Notes under the pieces: model-generated
Database searches by the model: none
What the model saw: only the letters and a program-made list of their open reading frames with translations
Told to the model about the DNA's origin: nothing
Shown: positions 20,802-34,190 of the stretch, in pieces
Layout: every line of letters begins with the position of its first letter
Position numbering within the stretch: the stretch's first letter is position 1
NCBI GenBank assembly: GCA_946965045.2
Contig: OX337240.1
Coordinates: 806,001 to 870,000 of the forward strand
Length of the DNA: 64,000 nt
Direction of reading: 5' to 3'
DNA from: Epithemia pelagica
Taxonomy: Eukaryota > Bacillariophyta > Bacillariophyceae > Surirellales > Surirellaceae
Position numbers and translations under genes: made by a program

Positions 20802-22700
20802 TCTCAACTGTGAGCGCTCCGTGCTTTCCAAGAAAATGGATCAAGTGCTCGAAAAGTTCGACGCTCAGGAGAAAATGACTGAAGAGCTCCGGGAAAGCTC
20901 AGGAGACGAAGAATGACAAATCTAGTGCGAGAATCATGGAAAGAAATGATTTTTACGGAGCCGAGATTACAAATCTCAAGCAAGAAAATCAGGTTCTCAA
21001 GCAAGACCATCACGATCGCCAGGGAAAGGATGAATTTTACGAAGCGGAGATTACAAAGCTCAAGCAAGACAATCAGGATCTCAAGCAAAGCATTACGAAG
21101 CTCGAGGAACAGGATAAGAGACTCGAGGAAGAGCTCAATGGGATTAGATCTGCTTTTTGCAACAACCCAGGCCATGGCCCCGAAGCTTGCATTCTTGACC
21201 TTCATTCCTTTTGAGATCATAAGAGACGTGAGTCCTTAGGAGTCACGTCTCGTTTGATCTCAAAGGGCATGAAGGTCAAGAATGGCCAAGAAGCGGTTCA
21301 ATATCCTTGGTCGCCAGTTGGGAAGAAGGTCCTACCTAGATGAACTCCTCTTGGCAAATGATCCTCGCCAAACATTGAAAATAAGTTGGGAACGGGATCT
21401 TTTTGGTGGCAAGAACAACAGTGAACATTATTAACTGCACTATTTTGTCGGGACTGAGCTTTTTTGTCAATACAGTCGAGCACGCTGCTGAGTTGGCCAC
21501 TAGATCGAAACAGATTGGTGCATGATGGCGCCTTCCCTGATGCTCTTCTTGGGTTTGACAGCAATAATGAGATCGACGGCCTGCAGAACGTTGCTGGTGT
21601 AATTCAGGCTTGGGTGCCCCCCCCCAAAATCCCTGTCCAGCTGGTCCCCAAAGGAGGCGACTACCTTTAACAACGAGCAAACGCGAAGAAGAATCGTTCA
21701 GCCGTTTCTTGAATCCTTGGTAAACTAGGTAGCTGAAGGCGAAATTACCGAAAGGAAACATTGCCATCAGTTGTTTGAAGACAACGAAGCAGTCTATTCT
21801 TACAGAACTCTGCAATAAACAGGGCTACTTTGCTCTGAACCCCGCAACTTGGTGTCTAGTATACACGGAGTAATTGGATGAATTCGATTCCACGTTCCCA
21901 TCCCCTAAACGTTCCCATGCTGAGATTACAAGGATTTGGATGGATTACTAGATTAGCATGCACAACGTATGACATAATCTTTGGACTCCCGTAGGGGCGG
22001 ACTTTGATGGGGTGTATGTATTCAAATCACAGCGTACAGTGCTCGTGCATTTGTCCCACTGAAGGAAGCACTTTGCCTAGGATGTGATATGAGTGCTTTC
22101 TATCAATGTAGCTCAGGACAAGGCTAAGCTCTTGCCAGTCATCGCGTTTTTCAAGCAAAGTGGATTCTTCCAAGGAGGCAAAGCGCCCTTTTCCAAGACG
22201 GCACAATCACCAACATGGCAGCCACATTGTCATTCTTTGTCCCCATCTCCTTGTGGACGCTTCACCTCCATCTATCGCTCCATGTGGGATGAGAAGGACA
22301 TGCTGTGGCAGCGGTGGTGTGAGATGGATTCATTCTTGTGGTGGGTGGGTGGGATGCACATTCCAACGATTTGCCAAGAATCCAAAACCCGTGGAATGGA
22401 CAGGGTGTGGTTCGTTTCATTGGTCTGAACGTACCTCAATGGTGTCCCACTCTGTCGGTTCGAGGATCCACTGCCGTTTCGAGGCGGAAGAATTCTCTGG
22501 CATCAAGAGGGGACCCTCAAACCATAGCTTTCCATCGCATAATAAGAATATGCCATGGATGAGACTATTGAAAGTGTAGATTGTACTCGTGTATTGTAGT
22601 GAATGCGGCCACAAAATCATTGCGAGCATGCAAATTGTGACAGTGCTCTTTGCCATGAAGAACGACTTGTCGGCTCACGTGAATTACGCCGGCCACCGCA

Positions 22701-23037
22701 TCCAGAGCGTGTCCAAGACTAAACCGTCCGAAACACGACCATGCAAACGACAGGCCAACTGACACAATCACGGACGACTCGGCTACACTCAAAGTCGTCG
22801 TTTTTGTTTGTCTCTCTTCTTGTCACTTGTCATCTTTCGTGCTGTTGGAAGATTCAGCATTGATCCAGCAAAAGAACTGTCTCTGTCTCTCGTTCCATCC
22901 AGCCGTAGATGGAAAGGTGAAACAAAGAAGAAGAACGATCCTCTTGGTGACGATTGCAGTGGCGTTTCCTGTTGGGGCAAGGAACGAGACGAGCGATTCG
23001 CCGCGTGGGCTACTGTCATTGCTGCTATTGTATCACC
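22701..23037. other. Presumed promoter and 5' UTR of the VPS50-like gene
   Basis: No gene is seen. The frame of the downstream gene extends back to about 22954 only through a TTG codon. The first ATG pair is at 23038-23043 in a caccATGATG context, which I take as the start. Confidence 0.4.
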
Positions 23038-26000
23038 ATGATGAAAGCGGACGATGACGACGGCGAGGGTGTCGAACAACGGCAGTCGACCACGACCCGT
23101 CGTGCCGCCGCAAGGACCACAACGCCCGTCGTGAAACGAGCTCGCACGGCGGCACGACGATTGCAATTGGCGTGGCAAACGGCACGAACCCAGGCAAAAG
23201 CGCAACAAACCCTCCAACACTATGAAGGACTGCAAACCGAGTTATCACGAGATTCCTGGCACAAATCCACCCACTCGCTGTCAGAACACAGTGATTCCTC
23301 AACAACCAGTTTTTCCAACAGTGCCTTGTATCCAAATTCGTTGGACGACAACAACAGCAGCAATCACAGTCATGGCCACAACCGTGCTCGTTGTCGAACC
23401 ATTGACCATGCCATGGCTGGTTTGTATTCGCTACCCGTCGAATCATCATCATTATGTGGTCCACAACAAGTATTGGAGGAGCCCATGGTGCCCGTGTTGC
23501 CCTTGCATTCGTCCTTTCAATTGTCGCAAGGTTGGGATGCCTTGGAACATGCCGCCGCGGCCTCCCTCACTCCGCAAGACGTGGCCTGGACCGATTATTG
23601 GCAAGGCCAATTGTATCCAGGGCCGGCACTACCGCAACAAAAAGCCAACGAAACAGGATCTATGCAGCAACAACAACAACAGCAACAACAAATGGTTCAA
23701 GAATGGGAACAAGAAGTGTATCAGCTTTTGCACACGGCGACACAACGACCCTTGATGCACCTGTTTGAACGTGACGAAGAGGACAACCACAAGGATCAGC
23801 CATGTACAGGCCAGGAAATTTCACAATCCCCACAGGTGATTCATCACATGGACACACAGGAGGAAGAAGAAGAAAAGAAAAATGACAAGGAAGACCGTCT
23901 TCATGAACCGCAACCGCCAAGCTATACTCACACACAACCCAACAACAAGGCAACGAATTCCAATCCACAGCAAAACAACAACGATATCGAGGACGACGAT
24001 GACGACGACTTTGGAGATTTTCAATCCACCACGGCCTTTTCGAGCATGAGTGGTGCCGCGGTCACCACAGCTTCGACCAGTACCAATTCAAGTACCAACA
24101 CGCCCACATTGGTCGATAACCCTGATACATGTTCCGGCTCGTCCTTGCCGGTTTCGGATACAAATGACACGGACATCAATCCAGAACCGGACGTGGACGA
24201 AATGTTTCACACACCAGAACAACCACCACCAACGCCGCTGGCGGCTGCAGTGGAGGGTAGCCTCCATCCTGGCGAAAAGGAACAGAATGAAATGGCCAAG
24301 GAAGAGGAGGATCCCTCCAAAACATCCGATGGGACTGCCTCACTGATTGCTCGGGTAGACCATATTTTGGGCACTTCCGAAACGGTCGATTCACCGTTTA
24401 CGTCACCACACGAAGCAACGGCAACAACCACAACTTCTCAGTACTTGTCCACCCCTCAACTCGTACATATGGCGCAAACGTATTTGGGACCGGAAGCCAC
24501 CACAACGAAAAAGAAGCAAGCACTACCAACAAACAATGAAGCATTGCAAAGTGCTCTGGACAACAACCCAACCGGTGCGGCCTTGTCCCCTCTTTCCCTC
24601 CCACAACCATATTTGGAACCGTTTTCTCCCGTGTCTCCGCAATCCACGACAGCTACCACTCCCATTGTGGCCATGACCAAGAAAAGTTCCCGGGAGGTTC
24701 CGTCCTTGTCGCCACCCTTGCAACCAACCATGTTTCAATCCTCCTCACCCCTTCCTTCCAGTCCATCGTCTGCCTTTGATTCACCGGCACACTTGTCGTC
24801 ATCGTCATCGTCCGATCGTAAAGCACGACAAATAACCCCATTGCAACGACAGCAAGAGGCGAAACAAGATTTGATGGCGACACACGATCATGTCTTGATG
24901 CCAACACAGGAAGAAGAGGACGAATCTACGAGCGCGGATGCCGATTCAAAGGACCGACACTCAGCCGAACGTACGAGCCGAGATGTCAAGCTTTTTCCGC
25001 AAGAAATACCGGACTGGGGAGGAAACACCACATCTCTGAAACCTTCTTTATCGTTACCCTTGGAGGATCTCACGTCCTTGGAAGGACGATGGACACGACG
25101 ACGACAATTGGAATATCAACACAATCCACAGGGAACTGCACACAGTGTCGTGGAGCCACCTCGAACTGTACACACGGAGCAGAATGGAACCGAGCCACTG
25201 CAAGACTTGGCATTTTTGGCCCCTCGAGACGAAACGGTGCAACTACTCAATTCACTTCCCTGGGAATATGTGGCGGGGTTTGCCGAGAATGACGACCACG
25301 ACGGGGCCATGGAGGATACCCATGCGTTTCTCGCTTCTTCGTCTCTCCAACATGGCGGAGAATCAGAATTGTGGGATCAAGTCATGACGGACCGACTGTG
25401 CAAGTACGATAGTCGACTGGAGTTGGTTCAACATGAAATGGCTCGTCGTGTGGATCCAGCCAAAATGGAACAAGTCAATGAGTTGATACACATTTGGGAC
25501 ACCAATTTGCGTGTTGCCCAGGTGTACTATGAAAGGGCTGTGGAGTCGCTCTGTTCGGCCGTGCATCGGACCGACTTGCAATCCGAACATGCCACCGAAA
25601 TTCCTCAAGAAGAGGAGGGAATCGGCTTGTACGGGCAGTCCGTCCTGTTGGAATTGTGGCAAGCAAAGGAAGATTACAAATGCTTGGACGATTTGTTGAG
25701 CGAACTCCAATCCATGTTTGATATTGAACAAGAAATTATTCGACGCATTGACAACTTTGATGCGCAACAATCCAGTGCATTAGAAGAGTACCGTGACGTC
25801 CGGGCCTTGGCCGATCAGGTGATACAAATAGCCAGTGGACCGTTGTTGGCTTCCATGTCGTGCCTCTCGGAAACCCGCGATCGACTGGCGACGCTGGGCG
25901 ATCGTTTCTGGAATCGACTCCAACAACAACTGACCAATCTAGTGACCCGCGTGTGTCGTCGACGTTCACGTCCCACGAGTGCAGTCGTCAGTCGCTCCAA

Positions 26001-28679
26001 TAGCTTTTCGAGTGGCCGGTTGAACCACAGCAACAATAGCAAGATGAAGGCATTGCTCATGCGAAGTAACAGTACTACTAGCAGTGTTTCGGGGAGCAGC
26101 CTGAGTGAAACTGTAGCAACAGCGGTGGAACGAACGGAATACAATCGTATTGTTCAAATGCAAATGGATCGAAATACCGATTGGACAGAATATCAACGCA
26201 TTATACGGGCCGGTCTTGATCTGAAAAATGTCGCTGTGGTCGGTGATGCTGCATCTGCAAGTGCTTGGTCTCAGACCATTGTCGAGTCCTTATCCTTTGA
26301 AGCCATGCGATGCTTCGCAGTGGCCTTGCTTGATCCACCCGACCGACGACCCAGTCGTTTCGATCCAGATTTGGTCCAATTGTCAACGGAACTCAAGGAC
26401 TGGGGCGATGCGAGCAAACTCAGGCAAACGTGCCACAACCTTGTCACTATCCGATTCCAGTTTGAGGCTTCCGAATTTTACTTTCCTCGTGTGTATCAAC
26501 ACCTGTGCGATGGACTCATCAAGTAGGTCATCTGCTCATATGAGAAAGTTGGATTGTTCGCTCCTGTTTGTTTTCTAACGGTTCTCTATCTCTTTTGCAT
26601 TACAGTATCCTACGGATGGCGACTGATTTTGTTGAATTTCACCGACATGCGTCGTCCAACGCCGGAGAAGGCGATGGAGATGTAGCAAGGTTGGCAGCTC
26701 TCACGGTGGCTCTGAGTGAATCTCTTGAGCCGCTTTGGGCCCAATGCGAAGACGTTCTTGTTCAGTGTCTTGACGAATACTTGAACTTTGCTGGAAAGAG
26801 AGACTTTTTCTCGTTTCCTTCAACAAACCTGGAAAACGGAGAAACTACAAATACAACGATTGACGATTCGGTTTGGATTGAGGATCTGGCAGGCCTAGAG
26901 AACGTATTGTTGGCGACTGAGAACTTTCTGAGCTACCGAAGCTGGTTACTGGATACGGCAAAAACTACCAGCTTGACGTCAATGCTTGAGTCGGGTGGTT
27001 CGGAATCAAATCTGTTTGATCGTCTCTCACAGCTTTGTCAGGCTCATCTACGCTCCGTTCATGTTGAAATGATGAATTGCATGGGAAAACAAATATCGCA
27101 GGACAGCTGGGATTTCGTGCCTATTAAGGACGCTAGTGGCGTTGATTTGAAGGGCTCCAATACCTGCGATATTCTTCAAAAGGCTCTGGAAAGCAGACTG
27201 AACAAATATGAAGATGTTATGGAAGAACTGAAGGCATCGGCGGTGGGTAGTCTGGTGGGGACTTCTCTGACTGCTCACCGGGAAGAATGGTCTGGCTTAC
27301 TGGCCTCAGACAGCTTTTGTGACGAGACAGCAGTTTCTCAGTTCATGAATTCTTTTAGACCTTGCAGTAATGACGAGTCGTTCCGAGTTGCGCCAGTCAG
27401 CATTGGAGAAGGCTTCGTTGGATGGATCGCAAGACTCATCCTTATTGCTGACAAGTTGCCTCTTGTAGCTGACGCCATCGGTGATGTTGTTACAAACACA
27501 TTCGATCTCTATGTTACCACTGTTCTCCGTCTTTGCGCAGGAAACGCCAAAAACGAACGCGTGTTGATTGGCTGTGATCGTCCGCTTCCAATCCGTGCCA
27601 TAGTTGAGGACGGCCGAAGAAGTCCTCTTCCGATTGCAAAACGACCGGCATCACCGGCAGTCTTCTTTGGAAAAGAAAGAAGAAGAAGCAAGCCACCGAA
27701 AGCACAAATTGCTAGGCCTGTCCTACGAGAAGTTGACATCTGTGCTCCTCTCCTCAGAGACGAAGTTGCATATCTTGCCATGCGCAAGTTTCTGGTAAGA
27801 GCCCAAGAGAGCCTTCAAGGAATCGTCAACCTCGACCGAGTTGACAGTTGGATTCTTGATCCTGAAGGATCTTATGATCCCAGATCCTCTACTCGCATTC
27901 TTGAACGGAAGACATCGGCCGCCTGGAGCTGTTTTGTTCTTGCTTCTCTAGGTCGTCTTTGTTGCTCTCTCAGTTCCTCCAGACTTGTCAAGAGGCACGG
28001 ATCGATAGTCAGGGACAAGCTTCAATCACTTGAAGAATATATCCACTCGCTGGAAGTCGTTGTGCTTACACTCGCTGAATCGACTACTCTGTTTTCATGC
28101 GTGAAGGCGATCAACGGGCAAGGAATCGTTTCGAATATAATTTCTGTGGGTGCTGGATGGGAAGAGTGCAAGCTACATGAACATTCTAACGACTATGTCG
28201 AAGAATTGGTTGAAAGGTGTTCAACGGTGTGTGGTCTCCTTATGGAATCTGAGACGGTTGCTCCGCAAATCGCCATCGACTGTCTTGACCATGTCGTGCA
28301 GGCGGGGTACCTTTGTATGCTGGAAGGATTTTCACGAGTTGCATTTTGTTCCACGGAAGGACGAGCATTAATGGCCTTAGATCTGGCTTCCTTCTCAGCG
28401 GCAGGCGTTGGCAAGGCATCCACTAAACACTGTGAGAAGATCCAATTCACTGACACAATAAAGAGAGTTTCGCATTCCGACGGCATCAAAAGAGTCGACA
28501 CTTATATCAAAGTATTCTACTACCCCCGAGATGAAGTGTTAAAGTGGGTCAAAGAAAACTTTCTTGAATACAGCATGAGCCATTCTATGGCACTAGTTGC
28601 GAATTTTTTCGACTCCTCAGGAATGGAAGAAACACTCGACAATCTTCTCCAAGAAATAAAGAAAATTTATGAATCTTAG
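23038..28679 (+). CDS. VPS50: VPS50/syndetin-like subunit of an endosomal tethering complex
   Basis: Two exons, 23038-26522 and 26606-28679, joined across an 83-nt GT-AG intron (gtaggt...ttacag), give 1852 residues. VPS50 replaces VPS54 in the EARP complex, which tethers vesicles for recycling from endosomes. The best evidence is the C-terminal domain: EGRALMALDLASF followed by VDTYIKVFYYPRDEVLKWVK, then FLEYSMSHSMALV, the same order as the syndetin C-terminal domain (DUF2451). The mid-region (about residues 760-1000) is helical, as in the VPS54/syndetin N-terminal coiled coil. The N-terminal ~700 residues are an unusual Gln/Asp/Ser-rich disordered extension, making the protein about twice the usual length. 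The 3' end faces the Arf-GEF gene 29 nt away. I am confident of the family, less of the intron being the only one. Confidence 0.8.
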
Positions 28680-28708
28680 GACTGACGCGGCTTCATTGGG
28701 ATCATATA

Positions 28709-31700
28709 CTATCGAGCCTTGGAGTGGACGGCGAGGCGAGCTGCTTCCATCTTCATTTTCCTGTCCACTTCGTTCAGAACAGCTTTCCTGATATCCGCTA
28801 CCCACGATTTCTTTTCCTCCAGAGAATTACAAAGAACGGCAAAGCGTTTTCTGGGATGATGGATTTCAAACATTTGTTCGCGATTCTTCTGAGTCTCAGG
28901 AAACCAATCTGTCACTTTCAATTGATGGAGTGGAAGTTCTTCATGCTGTGAAAACAACGAAACAAATTAGTTGATTGAGGACACTCTTTCCTCAAACAAG
29001 GAACGCTCATGTATCCGAACTTACTATAATCATTTTTGAATCCCCTTCTCTAGCATATAGAAGCAAGTCTGAAAAAAGGAAAAAGTGATAGAGTGAAACA
29101 CGTCCGGTGCGACCAGACTTTTTGATCAAAGGTCCGGAGCGAATAAACGACCGAGCTGGATCTTGTAGGAAAATATCGCCATCTTCTAGTGCAGCCACAG
29201 CTTTGGTCAACTCTGCTTTGTTTTTGACATCGTCGAATATCTCGGTTTGTACTGACCCCATCCATTCGTGGATATTCCGGAGTGCCCACGCTTTTCGGTC
29301 TTCGTCAGCGGATATGGCTTGCTCTAGTTCTATGTACCACTCCTCTCGTCGGAACGAGTCGAAATCTGGTGTCCCAACCCATCGTCCCTGGCGAAGCTCT
29401 TCAAAAGATTTCAATCGTCCCAACAGGCCAAGAAAAGCCGACTTTTGGGAAGTCATATTGAGACACACCGCCGTTGACAAAGCGTAGAGAAGAATATCGG
29501 CACACGATTCCATTGCTTGTAGGTCAAGATGTGCTGTTTCAAGACATGTATTTATGACACTATGCCAATGATGCCAGGTTTTTTCAGCAGCTTTCCGAAT
29601 TATATCTCGTGACGATACTTCCGGCGAAGTTTGCGAAGCTTGGGCAACATCCTCGAGTGTTGCGAAACGGAAATCATGTACTGCTAGTCCTCTGAGCAAA
29701 GACTCGGCACTTTGGATATTGTCCAGGATATCGCTTAGTTCCCTCTGTCCATCCTCTTTCAGACTTTCTTCCTCCAGTATGATAGGGTGTTTTTCAATAG
29801 ACTCGTACAGGGAATTGAGGTACTCCTTCGACACCTTGGTTCCTTGTCCGCTATTTCTTAGATTCGCGACAAAATCTTGTTTCGTCATCTTTTTCTTCCC
29901 TCGTGCACTCTTGTCGGATGCTTTGTGAAGGTCAGTGTTCAACATGATAAGAGCAAAGCATATCAGATAGACTTCGTCTTCATTTGGAAATGGACAAAGC
30001 ACAACATCGCCTGCATTGTCTTCGAAGAAGCATTCAGCGAAAGTGTTCATGATTCTGTCAACTTTTTGGGCTTCCCCAGGAAGCCGGAAGCCACAGTGAG
30101 TTAAGAAATGACGCAAAGCGTCGTCCAGATTCATTCCCAAAAACGAGATTGCTCTGACAAAGCCATGTCGAATTGAATTCCAGTATTCTTTCTCTGTGGC
30201 ATCAATGCCAGTTTCGCCCAAGTATTTACCAAGCTCTGCTTGGTTAAACCGGTCTTTGTGTAAACGTAAATATGTGGCAATTGCACGAGGTGTTGGGGTC
30301 AGTGCTCCACAAGCAACCAAGTAATCCACAGCTTTCTTTAATCCTTTCTTAGAAGCGATCCCAACAGCAACGTCAAGCGCGTACGCGGCAGATCCTTCCA
30401 AAACTCCCTTTGATGCCTCGTCAAAAGGAACAATCTGTTTGTTGTTCGTATTATCTACCTTTACAAGTTGAAGCTCGTTTGCATCCTTCTTACCATCCGT
30501 CAGCATCTTCATCGTTTCGGCAGAAGGATCGACATCACTCCAAGAAACAAACATAGTTGCAAACTGAGGACTCGTTGCGACACCCGATGATATGGCCAAT
30601 GCTCGGACTATTGATGCGATACATTCCAGAGACGCAGTCCGCAGCTTCCTGGCGGATTCTCTCATAGAGGCTTTATCTGTATTGGAAAGATCACCCGTGC
30701 CTGACTCGGCAGTCCCTTCCTGTGAGGAATGAATTTTCGCTCGATGCTCCTCTATTTGGTGCGCAATGACCTCGCCACATTGTTCCGTCATGGAACTAAC
30801 TGCAGCGCAAAGTCGTTGAAACAGTTTCCATCTCGTTCCTGGCATGGGTTGCAGAGACCCAGACGCATCAGAGGCCAAGTCAGTATCGTAGTTCAGGAAC
30901 ATCAGGATTGCATCTTTTGGATCGTCGTGTAACATTGATTTGAGTTGTCGTAAAAGTTCTAATTGATGGCCATGCAGACAAACTTCCGCGAATCGAAGAC
31001 GGTACTTCTTGTCTGGTTTCAAACGGGGTCCCAAGAGTAGGAAGAAAACAAAGAAATGGTCAATCAGAACCCCAAGCTCTGCCCTGCAATGAGACCGATT
31101 CACCGGCGACCGCCACAACTCGGCAACAATACGCAGAACTCGGCTGAATATGTTTTTATCCTGAAGAGCTGCTTTCGTATTTGATAGCAAACAAGGAACG
31201 ACCAATCTACGAACCGCGTAAGCCAATGTGTCAGTGGAAAAAGGTTTCCCTGAATGGGTGTTTTTACGCTCCATTTCATCCATCGCTTCTTGTTCATCGT
31301 TCCAATACTCCAAGAAATGGAGCAGGAGCTCAAGGGACAGCTTCTTGCTGGCAACATCCCTTGCCAGGAGATCCGTCGATGACGAAGCCCGTACTTTTCC
31401 AGAAGCGACCTTGACTAAGTTTGCCATGAGAGCAAACACAACCACGTGAACCTCTTGTGAGGCTTCCGAGAGATCAGGGTCTTTCCCGAATAGACCATTT
31501 CCACACACATTTATCATGTCGTGCCAGAACAACTCACTGCCACCACTACGGTAGATTTGATGGATAGCAATCTGCGCAAGATTTGCTCGTTCAACTTTAT
31601 CGACAGCTTTGTCAACGACCGTGGAAAGAACTTTGTCCAAAAGTGAGTCAAACGTCTTGTTTTCCTTGTTGGCGGCCCCTCCATCCCACACTGCAAGAGC

Positions 31701-34190
31701 AACGCAATTTTGGACAGCAGTCTTTCCTAGCCGAATAATGGAGAGCGAAATGAGCTCCTTGAACGCCAATGCTGCTGCTTGAGGAGCCCCTCCAGGAAAA
31801 TATGGACAGGGTTCTTCTTGATCCTTTGGATTCCACAGCATGCGAAAGTCTCCGGAGGCGTCTTTTGCGGACTTGCTGCTGGTCGTCCAGCATGCCGAGG
31901 GCCAGTTCCCAGATACGGTCGGAGAGCTGGCACCAAAGTAAAAGACAAAAAAGTAGAAACGAACCACATATCCAATCGTACGAGTATTCAACTGGGCATG
32001 GGAAAATTTCAAGGCCGCCGAGACGAATTCGACACAGGCCCCAAAGGTAGGTTCCAGAGCTCCCGATCCCGCGACGTCACACACGACCTGAATGGCTAAA
32101 TCCAGGAGGGTAAATCGGGTGCACGATTCATGGTCGTTTTCGTCCAAGAGAAAGACATCGTCATTGAAAAAGTCGGTAGTGGTCAGTAACGAGTACAGAC
32201 CCTCCACAGCCCGCAACGCCGCCCCACCATGGCGCGTGTAGCAGGCCGTTACAATGGGAACCATCAAGGTGATCCTGGACTGGTGCCGAAAGAGTGCCGG
32301 GGCTCGGGCATCCCGTTTCGCGGCCACATCAATCTCCGGTATGAAATCCAGAGCATTCAAAAGACCTCGGTACTCGGCATCATCTTCCGGAAGAACGGTT
32401 TGTGGAAGGGAATACATTTCCTGCTTCCGTCGACTGGAAGGCACTACTAGAGTCCCCGGCGAATGACCCACTTTGGAATTCGGAGTGGCGGGAGCTTGGC
32501 TCGCCGAGTCATCGAGAAGGGTCTTCCCTGCCTTTTCCCTGGACTTATTAATGAGCGATAGACGATTGGTGACCGAACTTGGACTCAACAGGGTGTGAGT
32601 GGATCGGTCCAGGACGTGGAAACGACCCACGTGTGCGGGCGTCACACAACCGGAGGTGGAGTAATATCCCTTGAGCTCTAAATTGTCCGGGGTCGAAGCA
32701 AGGCTTTTGTGGGTCCCCCGATAGACCGAGTCGTCCTCCGCTACTTTTCGTTTCACAGCCAACACAAACGGAAGAGGACGCAAGGCTTCTAAATTGGCCA
32801 ATCGTTGCCGAATCGCAAAAAAGAGCGGTTTGTGGGTAGCTCCTTGGTTCAGATCTGCCACAAAATTTCGGGGACTTCGCTCCACCACCGTGTATCCGGG
32901 TGGCACCAGATCGCCATCTCCCGGAGACAGTGGTAGGATTCCTGTAATGGGATTGCCTTCGCGAGATCGACGAAAGCAAATAAAGACTCGTTCCATGGTT
33001 CCAACGTCGGCTGGTTCCCCAACACATTCTTCATGCGCTGCTTTCCGGTTCTGTCCGTCCCGAACGACACTAAAGCCGGGTGGAATAAACTCATTCCGGT
33101 CCGGAAAAATGACCGTCAGAGCCGTGACGCAAGGCCTCTGTGCGGCCTTGTCCCAGTTGGGCTCTTTTTTGATATCCATATGCCAGGTGGATTTGCCTCG
33201 TCCCAGCTGGAACGGCTCTTCACCCTGTCTTATTCGATAGTAGCCGGTGGGAGGCGGTTTGTCATCCGGCGTTACGACAATGTCCAGGATCGCCCCCGTT
33301 TGAATGGACGTGTAGGTTTCATCCAGAAACAAGGGTCTCCCCAAAATCTTGGGGGGTTGTGGCGTCTTTTTTTTCTGTTTGGCGTCGGACCGTTGTTTTG
33401 GTTTGGCAATGTGACGCGCGTATTCGGACCCAAACATTTGCAGTCGAACGTTGGAACCCTGAGCAATGACCTTGAGTTTCTTGGATTCTTTTTTTCGGGT
33501 CCCCAATGTCCAAGACGAAGGACCACCCATTCGGTGGGTGGGTGAAATGGTGGTCGGTACCGGGCGTGTTTCTTGAGTGGTGTCCACTTGGAGAGGATTG
33601 TTTGGCGATTTTGCTTCGAACGTGTCCAACGTCCATTGGCACAAACTCTCCAAAGACTGTTGTCCTAGCATGTCTCGTTTTTGCACGGCATGAAAGCATA
33701 TCTTGCGATACTTGGAGACTGGATGGTCCTCGGAAAACTGTTGTGGGGGGCCATCGGTGATGGGTTTGTCGACCCGAAAACTCTGGAGCGAACGATCCAC
33801 GCTACTTTCATCCGTTTCGAACGATCCAGCCGACTGAATGAAGCTCGTCCTCCGACTTGTGGAAGACATGCTGTTGGATCGGGTAATTTTGTGGGACGTG
33901 TTGTTGTTGTTGTTGTTGTGGAAATTGAAATGCTTTCGTTCTACCGACATGGATGGTGACAGTACTGGATCCACGTTGGGACCCGATGATGCATTGGCGG
34001 GAGGGTAATCCTTTAACGCCAGTTGATCCAATACATTCTGCACAACCGTAATGGCCGAGGTCATGGTGGCTCCCAGGTCCTCCGACCCCGCACTACTACT
34101 ACTGGCGGGTGAGCTTGAACTGTCATGGCTTTCCAACAGAACCAGCTGGTTGCCCATGGCGTTGTGCACTCGGAATGCCTCTGCACTCAT
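28709..34190 (-). CDS. Large Sec7-domain Arf-GEF with MABP and PH domains
   Basis: Exon 1 is 29025-34190 and exon 2 is 28709-28945; a 79-nt intron (gtaagt...cacag) splits the PH domain, and the product is 1800 residues. The ORF extends upstream only through a TTG, so I start at ATG 34190 (MSAEAFRVHN). Residues ~295-458 form three beta-prism repeats (PPTGYYRI, IPPGFSVV, VPPGYTVV, with a VADLNQG turn), typical of MABP membrane-binding domains. Residues ~1280-1470 are the Sec7 domain, which exchanges GDP for GTP on Arf GTPases; the catalytic glutamate is E1373 in FRLPGEAQK, and LIMLNTDLH is conserved. The PH domain at ~1680-1785 includes HFFLFSDLLLYA and ends with SWVADIRKAV. It would act at Golgi or endosomal membranes. 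The helical 650-1280 region resembles no specific family to me. Confidence 0.85.

Larger units (their letters stand above)
20182..21233 (+). repeat. 526-bp tandem duplication encoding a coiled-coil remnant
   Basis: Copy 1 (20182-20707) and copy 2 (20708-21233) differ at only three positions I could find, so the duplication is recent. Each unit holds a broken frame: a KKMDQVLEKFDAQEKM helix, a stop or frame change, then a 92-codon frame (20410-20688, 20936-21214). The latter has two heptad-like repeats, EFYGAEITNLKQENQVLKQ and EFYEAEITKLKQDNQDLKQ, followed by ITKLEEQDKRLEEEL. This is a coiled-coil gene fragment; no intact parent lies in the window. Confidence 0.9.
20140..22700 (+). repeat. Dispersed repeat, copy B
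   Basis: This is the longer counterpart of 5838-7260, with the same block order. It contains the 526-bp tandem duplication (20182-21233), then blocks matching 6080-6660 at about 21230-21860 and 6690-7260 at 21890-22450. It ends with a gacttgtcggctcacgtg block that in copy A lies at the other end (5485). That reversed order suggests that the boundary block is itself repeated, or that copies sit in tandem elsewhere. The repeat ends about 340 bp before the VPS50-like start codon. Confidence 0.6.

Noticed and set aside
22954-23037. Upstream extension of the VPS50-like frame
   Set aside because: It begins with TTG; the first ATG pair is at 23038 in a good context.
31930-31985. Possible extra intron in the Arf-GEF within the aromatic FYFFVFYFG stretch
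   Set aside because: The frame stays open and resumes good sequence on both sides; a candidate donor there is poor and the intron would be under 50 nt.
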